64,000 bases of DNA. It comes from an uncultured Aquimarina sp. Lineage in GTDB: Bacteria > Bacteroidota > Bacteroidia > Flavobacteriales > Flavobacteriaceae. Location: positions 682,001 through 746,000 of the forward strand of contig CANLEM010000001.1 of NCBI GenBank assembly GCA_947489685.1, written 5' to 3'. The position numbers were made by a program, and so were the translations under genes. Under the pieces are notes generated by a model, which saw nothing but the letters and a program-made list of their open reading frames with translations, did no database searches and was not told where the DNA came from. Positions 34,600 through 43,022 of this stretch are shown in pieces (position 1 is the first letter of the stretch; each line of letters starts with the position of its first letter).

Positions 34600-34754
34600 T
34601 AAGTAATTTGATATACACTTTTTGAAAAAGTTTTTGTTTCAATAAAGAGTAACGTAAAAGTTAAAAAACCTATTTTTTGATTTACATTTTAATCTTTAAT
34701 TGGAAATTACAAAAGAAATTAGCTATTTTAGCAATCCTATAACGTAATATAATT

Positions 34755-35480
34755 ATGGAACCAAAGAAAAATCCTAAATCCGATTTAAGCAGAAGAAGTA
34801 CCTTGTTCCTTCAACTAGGTCTTATACTAGTGCTTTTTATAACATGGCGAGGAATAGAGTGGAAAACGTATGATAGAAGTAATATCGACATTGGTCAAGT
34901 AAACCTTGACGAATTAGAAGAAGAAGATGTGCCAATTACTCAAAACTTAAATACACCACCTCCACCTCCACCTCCGCCGCCTGCACCAGAAATTATTGAT
35001 GTAGTAGAGGATGAGGAAGAAGTAGAAGAAACTATCATTGAATCTACTGAAACTAATCAGGAAGAAGAAATAGTAGAAGTAGAAGAGGTAGAAGATGTTG
35101 AGGAAGAAGAAGAAATTGCAGATGTACCATTTGCAGTGATCGAAAATGTGCCAATCTTCCCTGGGTGTGAAAATGCAGGAGGAAACGCAGCTAAGAAAAA
35201 ATGTATGAGTGATAAGGTTAAGAAATTTGTTAACCGTAAATTTAATACTGAACTTGGTAGCGAATTGGGATTATCAGGTGTAAACCGAATCTATGTACGA
35301 TTTAAAATCGATAGAGGGGGTAATATTGTTGGGGTACAGGCAAGAGGGCCACACCCAAGATTAGAAAAAGAAGCAAATAGAGTAATTAAGTTGCTTCCTA
35401 AAATGACACCAGGAAAACAAAGAGGAAAAGCAGTAGGTGTACTGTATTCTTTACCAATCGTTTTTCAGGTACAAGACTAA
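34755..35480 (+). CDS. TonB-family energy transducer 1
   Basis: 241 residues: a short cytoplasmic part, one membrane helix (about 17-31), a Pro run (68-77), a very acidic spacer (about 83-122) and a TonB C-terminal domain (about 150-241, ending LPIVFQVQD). Cys138 and Cys150 (FPGCE...C) are the Cys pair typical of flavobacterial TonB proteins. It transmits proton-motive force to outer-membrane receptors. No exbB/exbD is nearby. It is followed by a terminator and then a paralog. Confidence 0.92.
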   Translation: MEPKKNPKSDLSRRSTLFLQLGLILVLFITWRGIEWKTYDRSNIDIGQVNLDELEEEDVPITQNLNTPPPPPPPPPAPEIIDVVEDEEEVEETIIESTETNQEEEIVEVEEVEDVEEEEEIADVPFAVIENVPIFPGCENAGGNAAKKKCMSDKVKKFVNRKFNTELGSELGLSGVNRIYVRFKIDRGGNIVGVQARGPHPRLEKEANRVIKLLPKMTPGKQRGKAVGVLYSLPIVFQVQD

Positions 35481-35502
35481 AAAAAATATCTTTTAAAATA
35501 TC

Positions 35503-35540
35503 AGAATCCCGTTACAGAAATGTAGACGGGATTCTTTTTT
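35503..35540 (+). terminator. Terminator between the two tonB-like genes
   Basis: A 10-bp stem (35503-35512 with 35526-35535) extended by TACA/TGTA around a GAAA tetraloop, then a T run. It shows that the two tonB-like genes are not simply one transcript. Confidence 0.88.
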
Positions 35541-35588
35541 GGTATGCTTGTTGATTCAGTTTTAATTGTAACGTTAAAACAAAATATT

Positions 35589-36332
35589 ATGAGTAACAAG
35601 CACGATGCTAATGTACGAAAAAGTACATTGGTAAACTTTCAGATTGGACTTATAGCGAGTCTATTATTTACGTATTTTATGTTTGAGGTGTATACGACAG
35701 TGCCTAAGGTTGTTTCAGAGCCTCAAATAACACTTGAAGAAGAACCTTTTGTGTGGGATGGTGTTTATAAGGTTTATGAAGAACCAAAACAAAAAGTTGT
35801 TGCGGTAAAAAGACCTAAACCGGTTGTGGCTCCTGAAGAATTTAAGGTTATTGATGATGTTAAAGACATTGACGCAATGGCTGAAGAATTTAAGAATGAC
35901 TCTCCTTCAGATAGTGAGCCACTAAGCCCTAGTGATATTGTTGATGTAGAACCAGAGACTAAAACTGAAGTTAAAGTTCCGTTTATTGCGGTAGAGGACG
36001 TTCCAGTATTTCCGGGATGTGAAACATTGGGGAGTAATAAGGAAAAGGCAGCATGTTTTTCTAAGAAAATTGCTCGAATTGTTTCTAAGAAGTTTAATAC
36101 AGGTTTGGGAGAAAAATATGGGTTATCTGGAATTCAGAGAATTCATACGCAATTTGAAGTAGGAACCGATGGTCTAATAACTAATATTAGAGTAAGAGCT
36201 CCACATCCAAAATTAGAGAAAGAAGCAAAAAGAGTAATTAGTTTGTTTCCGCAAATGACTCCAGGAAAACAAAGAGGAACTCCTGTAAAAGTAGTGTATC
36301 AATTACCAATTGTATTTAAAATACAGGATTAA
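35589..36332 (+). CDS. TonB-family energy transducer 2
   Basis: 247 residues: a membrane helix (about 18-35), a spacer rich in Pro, Lys and acidic residues but without the poly-Pro run of copy 1, and a TonB C-terminal domain closely like copy 1 (KFNTGLGEKYGLSGIQRI, APHPKLEKEAKRVI). The FPGCE...C Cys pair is kept. The frame extends to an ATG at 35544, but that lies directly after the terminator hairpin and encodes a non-conserved leader; MSNKHDANVRKS at 35589 is the better start. It is a tandem duplication of the upstream gene with a diverged spacer. Confidence 0.92.
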   Translation: MSNKHDANVRKSTLVNFQIGLIASLLFTYFMFEVYTTVPKVVSEPQITLEEEPFVWDGVYKVYEEPKQKVVAVKRPKPVVAPEEFKVIDDVKDIDAMAEEFKNDSPSDSEPLSPSDIVDVEPETKTEVKVPFIAVEDVPVFPGCETLGSNKEKAACFSKKIARIVSKKFNTGLGEKYGLSGIQRIHTQFEVGTDGLITNIRVRAPHPKLEKEAKRVISLFPQMTPGKQRGTPVKVVYQLPIVFKIQD

Positions 36333-36338
36333 AAAATA

Positions 36339-36376
36339 AGAGCCTGCCAATACACTGCGGCAGGCTCTTTAAATTT
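36339..36376. terminator. Bidirectional terminator between tonB 2 and the MBL gene
   Basis: A 10-bp GC-rich stem (36339-36348 with 36359-36368). An A run on the left and a T-rich tail on the right let it serve both convergent genes. Confidence 0.85.
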
Positions 36377-36392
36377 TATAGTGTATGTAATC

Positions 36393-37262
36393 TTATTTGG
36401 TAAGACTTAAATAAATTGTCTTTCGCATTCGTTCTGGATTTATAAAACCACTCCCAAACTCTTTTGCGTCATATTTTGCAGTTAGTGCTTTGTTTTTAAC
36501 AATAGCCTCTTCAGGTGAGCCTGCCTCTATTTCCTTTTGCACATTCGCGGTGATTTCTTTTAGCATTTCCAAAAAGTCCTTTAAGTCTTTTTTGCTTGCC
36601 AATGCTCCATGGCCAGGGATAATTTTTGTGTCATCATTAGCTATTAATAAAGCTTTTTCTGAAGCTTTAATATATCCTTTGATACTTCCGCCAGAATTTA
36701 GATCTACGTATGGGTAACGGCCGTTAAAAAACGTATCTCCCATATGTAAGACATTTCCGTTTGCAAAATAAATTAAAGCATCTCCATCTGTATGCGCATT
36801 ATGTACATGATACGCTTTAATACTCTCGTCGTCGAAATATAACTGTAACCCTTCATCAAATGTAATTACAGGTAGGCTGTTTGTATTAACGCTTCCTTTT
36901 TCCTTTTGTGAATTTTCCATACGCGAGCGTACATTTTTTTGAGCAAAGATCGTCGCGCCTTGCTTGGTCATATTTTCGTTACCGCCTGTATGATCTCCAT
37001 GATAATGAGTATTAATTACCATAGTAACGGGTTTGTCACTTATCGTTTTGAGGCCGGTAAGAATTTTTTCGGATAACCGTGCAAACTGATCATCGATTAT
37101 AAATAACCCTTTTTCGTTCTTAAAAACACCAATATTGCCTCCTCGACCAGTAAGCATGTATATGTTCTCGGCAACAGGATCTATTTTGATCGTAACTTCT
37201 TTTTGTTGTGCATTAGAAGTAAGCCAGATTATAGATAATCCTAGGATAAGTAATTTTTTCAT
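36393..37262 (-). CDS. Periplasmic metallo-beta-lactamase-fold hydrolase
   Basis: 289 residues with a Sec signal peptide (about 1-19). The zinc motif HxHxDH is His86-x-His88-x-Asp90-His91 in NTHYHGDH. The further ligands lie in the HTDGD and PGHG segments, so both metal sites look complete. The family covers beta-lactamases, but also many general hydrolases of the SoxH/quinoprotein-associated type, which this resembles more; I do not call it a resistance gene. It is monocistronic on the minus strand between two plus-strand clusters. Confidence 0.88.
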   Translation of the reverse strand: MKKLLILGLSIIWLTSNAQQKEVTIKIDPVAENIYMLTGRGGNIGVFKNEKGLFIIDDQFARLSEKILTGLKTISDKPVTMVINTHYHGDHTGGNENMTKQGATIFAQKNVRSRMENSQKEKGSVNTNSLPVITFDEGLQLYFDDESIKAYHVHNAHTDGDALIYFANGNVLHMGDTFFNGRYPYVDLNSGGSIKGYIKASEKALLIANDDTKIIPGHGALASKKDLKDFLEMLKEITANVQKEIEAGSPEEAIVKNKALTAKYDAKEFGSGFINPERMRKTIYLSLTK

Positions 37263-37434
37263 AAGTATGATTGTGTAGTTTAAAGTGTTTTGTCGAACGG
37301 AAAGTACAAAAATTACACGATGTTATTCTTTTGATAATCAAATTGTTCTATAAAAAACTTCTTTTTTACTGAAGGAATTAAAAAGGTTTAGAAAAAGCAT
37401 AGGTGTTAAAAGGTGAATAATAGGGAGTTATAAG

Positions 37435-37465
37435 TTGTCTAAAAAGCTTTTAAGATATATCTTTG
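37435..37465 (+). promoter_or_regulatory. Bacteroidota-type promoter for the ctaB-cox cluster
   Basis: TTG at 37435-37437 and TATCTTTG at 37458-37465, spaced 20 bases, give a good match to the TTTG / TAnnTTTG pattern. The start of transcription would fall about 25 bases before the ctaB start codon. Confidence 0.6.
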
Positions 37466-37495
37466 CACCACTTTTAAAAAAGCTATTTAGAAAAC

Positions 37496-38407
37496 GTGCA
37501 AGATTTGAGCATAACCCAAGTAGATACTGCAAAAATTTCTGTTGTTCAGGATTTTAAAGAAATTACAAAAATGCGTTTGGCATTAAGTGTTGTTTTTTCG
37601 TCAGTAGCAGGATATTTATTAGGAGTAGAAACTGTTTCTTGGAGCACCCTATTACTGCTGGCCGTTGGAGGGTATTTTATGGTTGGAGCCTCTAACGCAT
37701 TTAACCAGATCATCGAAAGAGATCTGGATAAACTAATGAGTCGGACTAAAAACAGACCGATCCCATCTGGGCGAATGACTGTAAATACCGCTTTGGCTAT
37801 TGCTACTATTTTTACTATTGCCGGAATTACCGTACTTTATATTATAAATCCGCAAACAGCAATGTTTGGAGCGATTTCTATATTTATTTATGTAAGTCTC
37901 TATACTCCGTTAAAAACAAAAACACCTTTATCTGTTTTTGTAGGAGCTATTCCTGGAGCCATCCCTTTTATGCTAGGTTGGGTAGCAGCTACTAATGATT
38001 TTGGAATAGAACCAGGTACCTTGTTTATGGTGCAATTCTTTTGGCAATTTCCACATTTCTGGGCCATAGGATGGTTTTTGTATGAGGATTATAAGAAAGG
38101 TGGGTTTTTTATGCTTCCTACTGGTAAAAGAGATCAAGGAACAGCTTCACAGATTATAATATATACCCTTTGGACTATCGTTACCTCTCTAATACCTGTT
38201 TTTGGTGTTACGGGTAAATTATACCTTACACCCGTTTCGGGAGTAGTGATTTTGATCTTGGGATTGGTTATGTTAAGGTCCGCGATTCGATTATACAAAC
38301 AGAGAGATGCCAAAACGGCGAAGCAATTGATGTTGATGAGTGTTTTGTATATAACATTGTTGCAGATCATATATGTTGCAGATAAATTTATTAGAGTATG
38401 GATTTAA
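37496..38407 (+). CDS. ctaB: Protoheme IX farnesyltransferase (heme O synthase), GTG start
   Basis: 303 residues, a UbiA-type prenyltransferase that makes heme O, the precursor of the heme A used by the oxidase at 5774. The first Asp-rich motif NAFNQIIERDLDKLMSRT and the second, YTPLKTKT, are present, with about nine membrane helices. No ATG precedes the conserved DFKEITKMRLAL, so the start is GTG 37496 (or TTG 37505). The 3' end overlaps the next gene by 10 bases, so coupling is likely. Confidence 0.95.
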   Translation: MQDLSITQVDTAKISVVQDFKEITKMRLALSVVFSSVAGYLLGVETVSWSTLLLLAVGGYFMVGASNAFNQIIERDLDKLMSRTKNRPIPSGRMTVNTALAIATIFTIAGITVLYIINPQTAMFGAISIFIYVSLYTPLKTKTPLSVFVGAIPGAIPFMLGWVAATNDFGIEPGTLFMVQFFWQFPHFWAIGWFLYEDYKKGGFFMLPTGKRDQGTASQIIIYTLWTIVTSLIPVFGVTGKLYLTPVSGVVILILGLVMLRSAIRLYKQRDAKTAKQLMLMSVLYITLLQIIYVADKFIRVWI

Positions 38408-38979
38408 CACAAGGAACTACACAAGAAAAAATTGATAGGTCGAAAAAGACGATGATGTGGTTTGCTATGATAAGTATGGCAATGGTGTTTGCAGGCCTTA
38501 CCAGTGCTTATGTAGTTAGCAAAACAAGGAAGGATTGGTCTACAGATTTGGTTTTTCCTGAGCCATTTATATATAGTATATTGGTGATATTGGCAAGTAG
38601 TATTACATTTTACCTCGTAAAAAAAGCAATAGAAAATAATAATAGAAATCTGGCAACAGGTTTATTGTTAGCAACATTGGCGCTAGGAATAGGGTTTGTT
38701 TTCTTGCAATTCGAAGGTTTTAAAGATATAGTTAGTCAAGGATATCATTTTACAGGTCCTACTTCAAATATTGTTTCTACTTTTATGTTTATCATTGTGG
38801 TAACCCATTTAGCGCATATTGTAGGAGGGCTTTTGGTTCTTTTAGTAGTAATTTATAATCATTTTAAACAAAAATATAAAACAGGGCAAACATTAGGTCT
38901 CGAATTAGGTGCTATGTATTGGCATTTTGTTGATTTTCTGTGGGTTTATCTGTTTCTGTTTTTGTATTTCGTGAAATAA
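38398..38979 (+). CDS. Heme-copper oxidase subunit III-type protein, short copy
   Basis: 193 residues with five membrane helices, the layout of short subunit III proteins. The typical end motif ELGAMYWHFVDFLWVYLFLFLY is split here into GAMYWHFVDFLWVY and LFLFLY. It overlaps ctaB by 10 bases. Together with the 327-residue subunit III at 39120 it makes two consecutive subunit III-like genes; the first may be an assembly-related or accessory copy. Both belong to the aa3 oxidase cluster. Confidence 0.9.
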   Translation: MDLTQGTTQEKIDRSKKTMMWFAMISMAMVFAGLTSAYVVSKTRKDWSTDLVFPEPFIYSILVILASSITFYLVKKAIENNNRNLATGLLLATLALGIGFVFLQFEGFKDIVSQGYHFTGPTSNIVSTFMFIIVVTHLAHIVGGLLVLLVVIYNHFKQKYKTGQTLGLELGAMYWHFVDFLWVYLFLFLYFVK

Positions 38980-39119
38980 GCCCTAATAAGGATATTCAAT
39001 ACTATAAAAATGTATTAGCAAATTGAATCACATTTGATTTAATTAAAAATAGATTTGAGGAGGTGAAATGATAAAATTGATTATTTTTGTGGAAAATTTA
39101 ACAATACCAAATTCTTTAT

Positions 39120-40103
39120 ATGGAAACAGCTGTTACTAAAACAGGTACAGAGGATAAGATCTGGGGGGGTGGTAACGAACCGCTCAAAGTGAGTTATGGT
39201 AAGATGATGATGTGGTTTTTTATCGTTTCGGATGCACTTACATTTTCAGGTTTTCTTGCCGCATATGGTTTTTCAAGATTTAAATTTATTGATTCATGGC
39301 CTATAGCGGATCAAGTATTTAATCACTTTCCGTTTTTGCATGGAGTTGATGCTCCTATGTATTATGTGGCTTTAATGACATTTATACTTATCTTTTCTTC
39401 GGTGACTATGGTGTTAGCCGTTGATGCAGGTCATCATATGAAACAGAAGAAAGTAATTCTATATATGTTCCTTACCATTATAGGAGGAGCGATTTTTGTG
39501 GGATCACAAGCTTGGGAGTGGAAAAACTTTATTAAAGGTGAGTATGGTGCGGTAGAGACCAAAGGAGGTCAGATTTTACAATTTTTGGATACTGATGGTC
39601 ATAGGGTAGCTTTAAAAGATATAGCTATAATAGATACGCATAGTGATAGAGCTCAGCACGAAAGAAAAAATGGAGTTTGGTTTTATAAAGAAGGCACACT
39701 TCCTACATATACTGTTGAAGAGATAAGAGCCGGTTTTGTTAAGAATAAAGATTTATTAATAAGAACTCAACTCTTGACTGAAAAAGGAGAGAAAACAATT
39801 TTATCAAGAGAGGAATCTTTAAGAAGATTAAAAACAGATGCCATTGGGGTGGTTGAAGGTGCTAACCTGATCCATAATGAATATGGTACTCCGTTATTTG
39901 CTAACTTCTTCTTTTTCATTACAGGTTTTCATGGTTTTCACGTATTATCAGGAGTAATAATTAACATCATCATCTTTATCAATGTTATTCTTGGTACCTA
40001 CGAAAGAAGAAAGAACTATGAAATGGTAGAGAAGGTTGGTTTATACTGGCACTTTGTAGATTTAGTATGGGTATTTGTATTTACATTCTTTTACCTGGTT
40101 TAA
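39120..40103 (+). CDS. Cytochrome c oxidase subunit III, long copy with soluble insert
   Basis: 327 residues. The N-terminal membrane half (KMMMWFFIVSDALTFSGF) and C-terminal half (GLYWHFVDLVWVFVFTFFY) are typical of subunit III. Between them, residues 145-250 or so form a hydrophilic insert (KDIAIIDTHSDRAQHERKNG and following) that short subunit III proteins lack. A TATTTTTG -7-like box at 39082 suggests its own promoter. It is followed by the subunit IV gene after 22 bases. Confidence 0.93.
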   Translation: METAVTKTGTEDKIWGGGNEPLKVSYGKMMMWFFIVSDALTFSGFLAAYGFSRFKFIDSWPIADQVFNHFPFLHGVDAPMYYVALMTFILIFSSVTMVLAVDAGHHMKQKKVILYMFLTIIGGAIFVGSQAWEWKNFIKGEYGAVETKGGQILQFLDTDGHRVALKDIAIIDTHSDRAQHERKNGVWFYKEGTLPTYTVEEIRAGFVKNKDLLIRTQLLTEKGEKTILSREESLRRLKTDAIGVVEGANLIHNEYGTPLFANFFFFITGFHGFHVLSGVIINIIIFINVILGTYERRKNYEMVEKVGLYWHFVDLVWVFVFTFFYLV

Positions 40104-40125
40104 TAAAAATTAGTAGTTAGATAAC

Positions 40126-40485
40126 ATGGCACACGATACAGCACATCACGAATCAAACATAGGAAGAATCTGGAAAGTGTTTTTTTTACTTTCAGTAATC
40201 ACAATAGTAGAAGTAATATTAGGTATTATCAAACCTGCGTTTTTGATAGAAACCACATTGATTAGCATGAAATTGCTAAATTGGATTTTCATCATTCTTA
40301 CTATTTGGAAAGCATATTATATCACATGGGCATTCATGCACATGGAAGGAGAAACCAAAGGATTAAGAAGATCTGTTGTTTGGACAGCAATTTTCTTAAT
40401 TTGTTATTTGATATTTATACTTCTAACAGAAGGAGATTATATATACGAAGTATTCAAAGGAGGCTATAAAGCTTGGGATTTTTAA
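40126..40485 (+). CDS. Cytochrome c oxidase subunit IV family protein
   Basis: 119 residues with three membrane helices and the pattern of the small bacterial subunit IV family (WKVFFLLSVITIVEVILG; YYITWAFMHMEGETKGLRR is split here into YYITWAFMHMEGE and TKGLRR). The N-terminus is His-rich (MAHDTAHHES). It stabilises the oxidase. It is followed by a strong terminator that closes the ctaB-cox transcript. Confidence 0.9.
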   Translation: MAHDTAHHESNIGRIWKVFFLLSVITIVEVILGIIKPAFLIETTLISMKLLNWIFIILTIWKAYYITWAFMHMEGETKGLRRSVVWTAIFLICYLIFILLTEGDYIYEVFKGGYKAWDF

Positions 40486-40514
40486 TCCTTTGGATGTTTA
40501 GTTAAAAGCATTGT

Positions 40515-40545
40515 AAAAAGACGGTTTTTAAACCGTCTTTTTCTA
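40515..40545 (+). terminator. Intrinsic terminator of the ctaB-cox cluster
   Basis: AAAAAGACGG at 40515 pairs with CCGTCTTTTT ending at 40542 (stem of at least 10 bp, extendable), followed by a T-rich tail, 29 bases after the subunit IV stop. Confidence 0.92.
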
Positions 40546-40551
40546 TTTTTG
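40544..40551 (+). promoter_or_regulatory. -7 element for the sco cluster
   Basis: TATTTTTG directly after the terminator fits TAnnTTTG. Transcription would start about 38 bases before the gene at 40596. The -33 region falls in the terminator stem and has no clear TTTG. Confidence 0.42.
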
Positions 40552-40595
40552 CACGTAACTTATTTAGGTTCTAAAAAAATAAAAAATAGCCGTAA

Positions 40596-41249
40596 ATGAA
40601 AAAATTTCTTGTCTTAGGTATTTTGTTTGTATTACCTCTGGTGGCGTATTTATTTTTTGCTTCAGGAGTTCATAATTTTGCAAAACTCCCGGTGTTAAAT
40701 AATGATGTTGGAAGCATCGAAAATTTCGAATCCCTCTCTAAAAATACGATAACTTTAAAAAATAAGATTACAGTACTTGGTTTTTTGGGTGAAAATATTC
40801 ACAATAAACAAGGGAATGCCTTCAATTTAAATCAGAAGATTTATAAAAAAAATCATGGCTTTCAAGATTTTCAGTTTGTAATGGTATTGCCCTATGGGAG
40901 TGAAACAGCTGCAAAAGAACTCCTTGACGAGTTAGATAATATTGCTGATGTCTCTCAATGGAAATTTGTGTTTGGCACCACCGAAAGTATCAAGAAATTA
41001 TTTACTACACTTAGAACCCCCCATCAACTAGACGCAAATTTGGCAACTAATTATGTGTATATTATTGATAAGGATGGGAGTTTAAGAGGTAGAGACGGAA
41101 ACTTTAAAGAAAATGAGCCTAAAGTATATGGTTACGATGCTAGTTCTGTAGCGGACCTAGCAAATGTAATGGTCGACGATATTAAGGTGATTCTTGCCGA
41201 GTATCGCCTGGCCCTAAAGAAATATAAAGCAGACCGTAAAGATAAATAG
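40596..41249 (+). CDS. Cysteine-less Sco-like membrane-anchored thioredoxin-fold protein
   Basis: 217 residues with an N-terminal membrane anchor (about 4-22) and a periplasmic domain that resembles a diverged thioredoxin/Sco fold (ITVLGFLGENIHNKQG for the first strand, NYVYIIDKDGSLRGRDG for the hairpin before the end). The protein has no Cys at all, so it cannot bind copper or do thiol exchange the way Sco does. It is 5 bases upstream of a canonical Sco gene, which suggests a partner role in CuA assembly. The name is by fold-like pattern and position. Confidence 0.65.
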   Translation: MKKFLVLGILFVLPLVAYLFFASGVHNFAKLPVLNNDVGSIENFESLSKNTITLKNKITVLGFLGENIHNKQGNAFNLNQKIYKKNHGFQDFQFVMVLPYGSETAAKELLDELDNIADVSQWKFVFGTTESIKKLFTTLRTPHQLDANLATNYVYIIDKDGSLRGRDGNFKENEPKVYGYDASSVADLANVMVDDIKVILAEYRLALKKYKADRKDK

Positions 41250-41254
41250 TCATC

Positions 41255-41989
41255 ATGAAAAAATATTCGTACGTTGGTATTTCGTTTATTATTTTAATAT
41301 TCGGAATTATTTTTATCCCAAAAATAGTAAATAGAGTAAAAGGGACCTCAGTCGTTAAAAACGATCGGATGAGTGCCAGTAATCCTGTAGCCAACGAGAA
41401 ACTAGCTTATATTAAAATTAATGGAGAACCCAGAAAAGTGCCCGAATTTGCTTTTTTGGATCAGGATAGTATTTTGATTACCAATCATGATTATAAAGGT
41501 AAAGTGTACATAGCAGAGTTTTTCTTTACCAGTTGTCCTACTATTTGCCCAAAGATGAATAGAAATTTGGTATACCTGCAAAATGAATTAAAAGATTATG
41601 CAAATTTTGGTGTTGCCTCTTTTACAATTAATCCAAAATTTGATACGCCAAGAAGGCTTAAAAAATATGCCGAAAATTATAAAGTTACGAATCCGGACTG
41701 GCATTTTCTAACCGGTGATCGAGAAGATCTATATGATTTGGCTAATGCTGGATTTAATATCTATGCTGCAGAAAACCCTGATGTCCCAGGAGGTTTTGAG
41801 CACAATGGTTACTTTGCATTAATTGATCAAGATGGATATATACGATCAAGGTATGATGCATCCGGAAATCCAATTATCTACTATAGAGGGACTATTGGCA
41901 TAGAAGAAAAGGTGGATGAAAATGGAGAAGAAGAACAAATAACCGTATTGCTAAGAGATATTAAAAAATTATTGAAAACGGATGAGTGA
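41255..41989 (+). CDS. Sco1/SenC-family copper chaperone
   Basis: 244 residues: N-terminal membrane anchor, then a thioredoxin-like domain with the Sco motif C-x3-CP in FFFTSCPTICPKMN and the distal His in FEHNGYFALIDQDG. Sco proteins insert copper into the CuA site of oxidase subunit II (coxB at 4650). The 3' end overlaps the DUF420 gene by 8 bases. It is part of the 40596-42829 assembly cluster. Confidence 0.93.
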   Translation: MKKYSYVGISFIILIFGIIFIPKIVNRVKGTSVVKNDRMSASNPVANEKLAYIKINGEPRKVPEFAFLDQDSILITNHDYKGKVYIAEFFFTSCPTICPKMNRNLVYLQNELKDYANFGVASFTINPKFDTPRRLKKYAENYKVTNPDWHFLTGDREDLYDLANAGFNIYAAENPDVPGGFEHNGYFALIDQDGYIRSRYDASGNPIIYYRGTIGIEEKVDENGEEEQITVLLRDIKKLLKTDE

Positions 41990-42524
41990 TCTATCAGAAG
42001 TAGAAAAAAAATATAATAAGTGGATTGTTATCCTATCTATTGTTATCCCACTTGCGGTAGCGGTATTATTTGGTGTTAACCTTAAAAAACTGGGGTTCGA
42101 TGTGCAACCATTGTCTTTTTTACCTCCAATTTATGCCTCGATAAATGCATTAACCGCAATACTACTGGTAGCTGCGTTATTGGCGGTAAAAAATAAAAGA
42201 ATAAAACTGCATGAAAGATTAATGAAAACTGCAATTTTATGTTCGGTTCTTTTCTTATTAATGTACGTTGCCTACCATATGACTAGTGATTCTACAAAAT
42301 TTGGAGGAGAAGGAACTATTAAATATGTATATTATTTTATTTTAATAACCCATATTGTATTATCCGTTGTTGTAATTCCGTTTGTGTTAATTACCTATGT
42401 GCGTGCGCTTGCAAAACGTTTTGATAAGCATAAAAAAATAGCCAAAATTACTTTTCCTATATGGTTATATGTAGCAATTAGTGGTGTGATTGTATATATA
42501 ATGATATCTCCATATTATGTATAA
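41982..42524 (+). CDS. DUF420 (CtaM-like) oxidase assembly membrane protein
   Basis: 180 residues with five membrane helices. The family motif INALTAILLVAALLAVKNKR is followed by KLHERLMKTA and YHMTSDS, as in DUF420. The Staphylococcus member, CtaM, is needed for activity of heme A-containing oxidases, which fits the position right after the Sco gene (8-base overlap). A role in aa3 oxidase assembly is inferred from family and context. Confidence 0.88.
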   Translation: MSDLSEVEKKYNKWIVILSIVIPLAVAVLFGVNLKKLGFDVQPLSFLPPIYASINALTAILLVAALLAVKNKRIKLHERLMKTAILCSVLFLLMYVAYHMTSDSTKFGGEGTIKYVYYFILITHIVLSVVVIPFVLITYVRALAKRFDKHKKIAKITFPIWLYVAISGVIVYIMISPYYV

Positions 42525-42589
42525 GCGGTATACGCTGGTTAATGTATCTTGGTTGTTTGTAACCAGTTTGAGAATAAAAATTAATACAA

Positions 42590-42829
42590 ATGAAAGCTAA
42601 GGTTTTTTATTTATTCATTCTTTTTTTATTAGTTACTGTTTCTGCAGAAGCGCAATGTTCTATGTGTAGAGCTGTTTTAGAAAGTGAAGAGGGTCAAGAA
42701 ACAGCTAAAGGTATTAATGACGGAATCGTTTACCTAATGATTATCCCATATATTTTGATAGCATTTGTAGGATATTTTATATTTCGAAATAAAAGGAGAC
42801 CCGTTACTCCTGAAAATCAGAATACATAG
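42590..42829 (+). CDS. Small CxxC membrane protein, oxidase-cluster associated
   Basis: 79 residues: signal sequence (about 1-21), a short periplasmic segment that begins AQCSMCRAVLE, one membrane helix (about 46-66) and a basic tail. The CSMC pair directly after the signal peptide could bind a metal or exchange thiols. No named family recalled, though I have the impression that such proteins recur next to DUF420/Sco genes in Bacteroidota. It is probably part of the same transcript and perhaps a copper-handling helper. Confidence 0.7.
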   Translation: MKAKVFYLFILFLLVTVSAEAQCSMCRAVLESEEGQETAKGINDGIVYLMIIPYILIAFVGYFIFRNKRRPVTPENQNT

Positions 42830-43022
42830 AATTTTCGAATTTAACATTTTCATAACACGTAAAAATGTAACAAAAATAGATTTAGGGTAGTCTTATGTAG
42901 AAGGCTGCACTAACCATCATAAGTCTTAATGGGGAAAATTAAGAATTGATATATAGTATTTAGTGAGTCTGGATTGTATTTAAGGTATACTTATTGTGCC
43001 TTATTAATCTTAATCAATTGAT

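Noticed and set aside
34612-34640. Terminator after the vanZ-like gene
   Set aside because: ACTTTTT and AAAAAGT arms are present, but the centre is a single base and the stem is almost only A/T; not convincing.
35544-35588. Upstream start for the second tonB-like gene
   Set aside because: It begins right after a terminator hairpin and its 15 residues match nothing in TonB proteins.
36393-37262. Beta-lactamase resistance gene
   Set aside because: The zinc motif alone does not show this; overall the sequence resembles general MBL-fold hydrolases.
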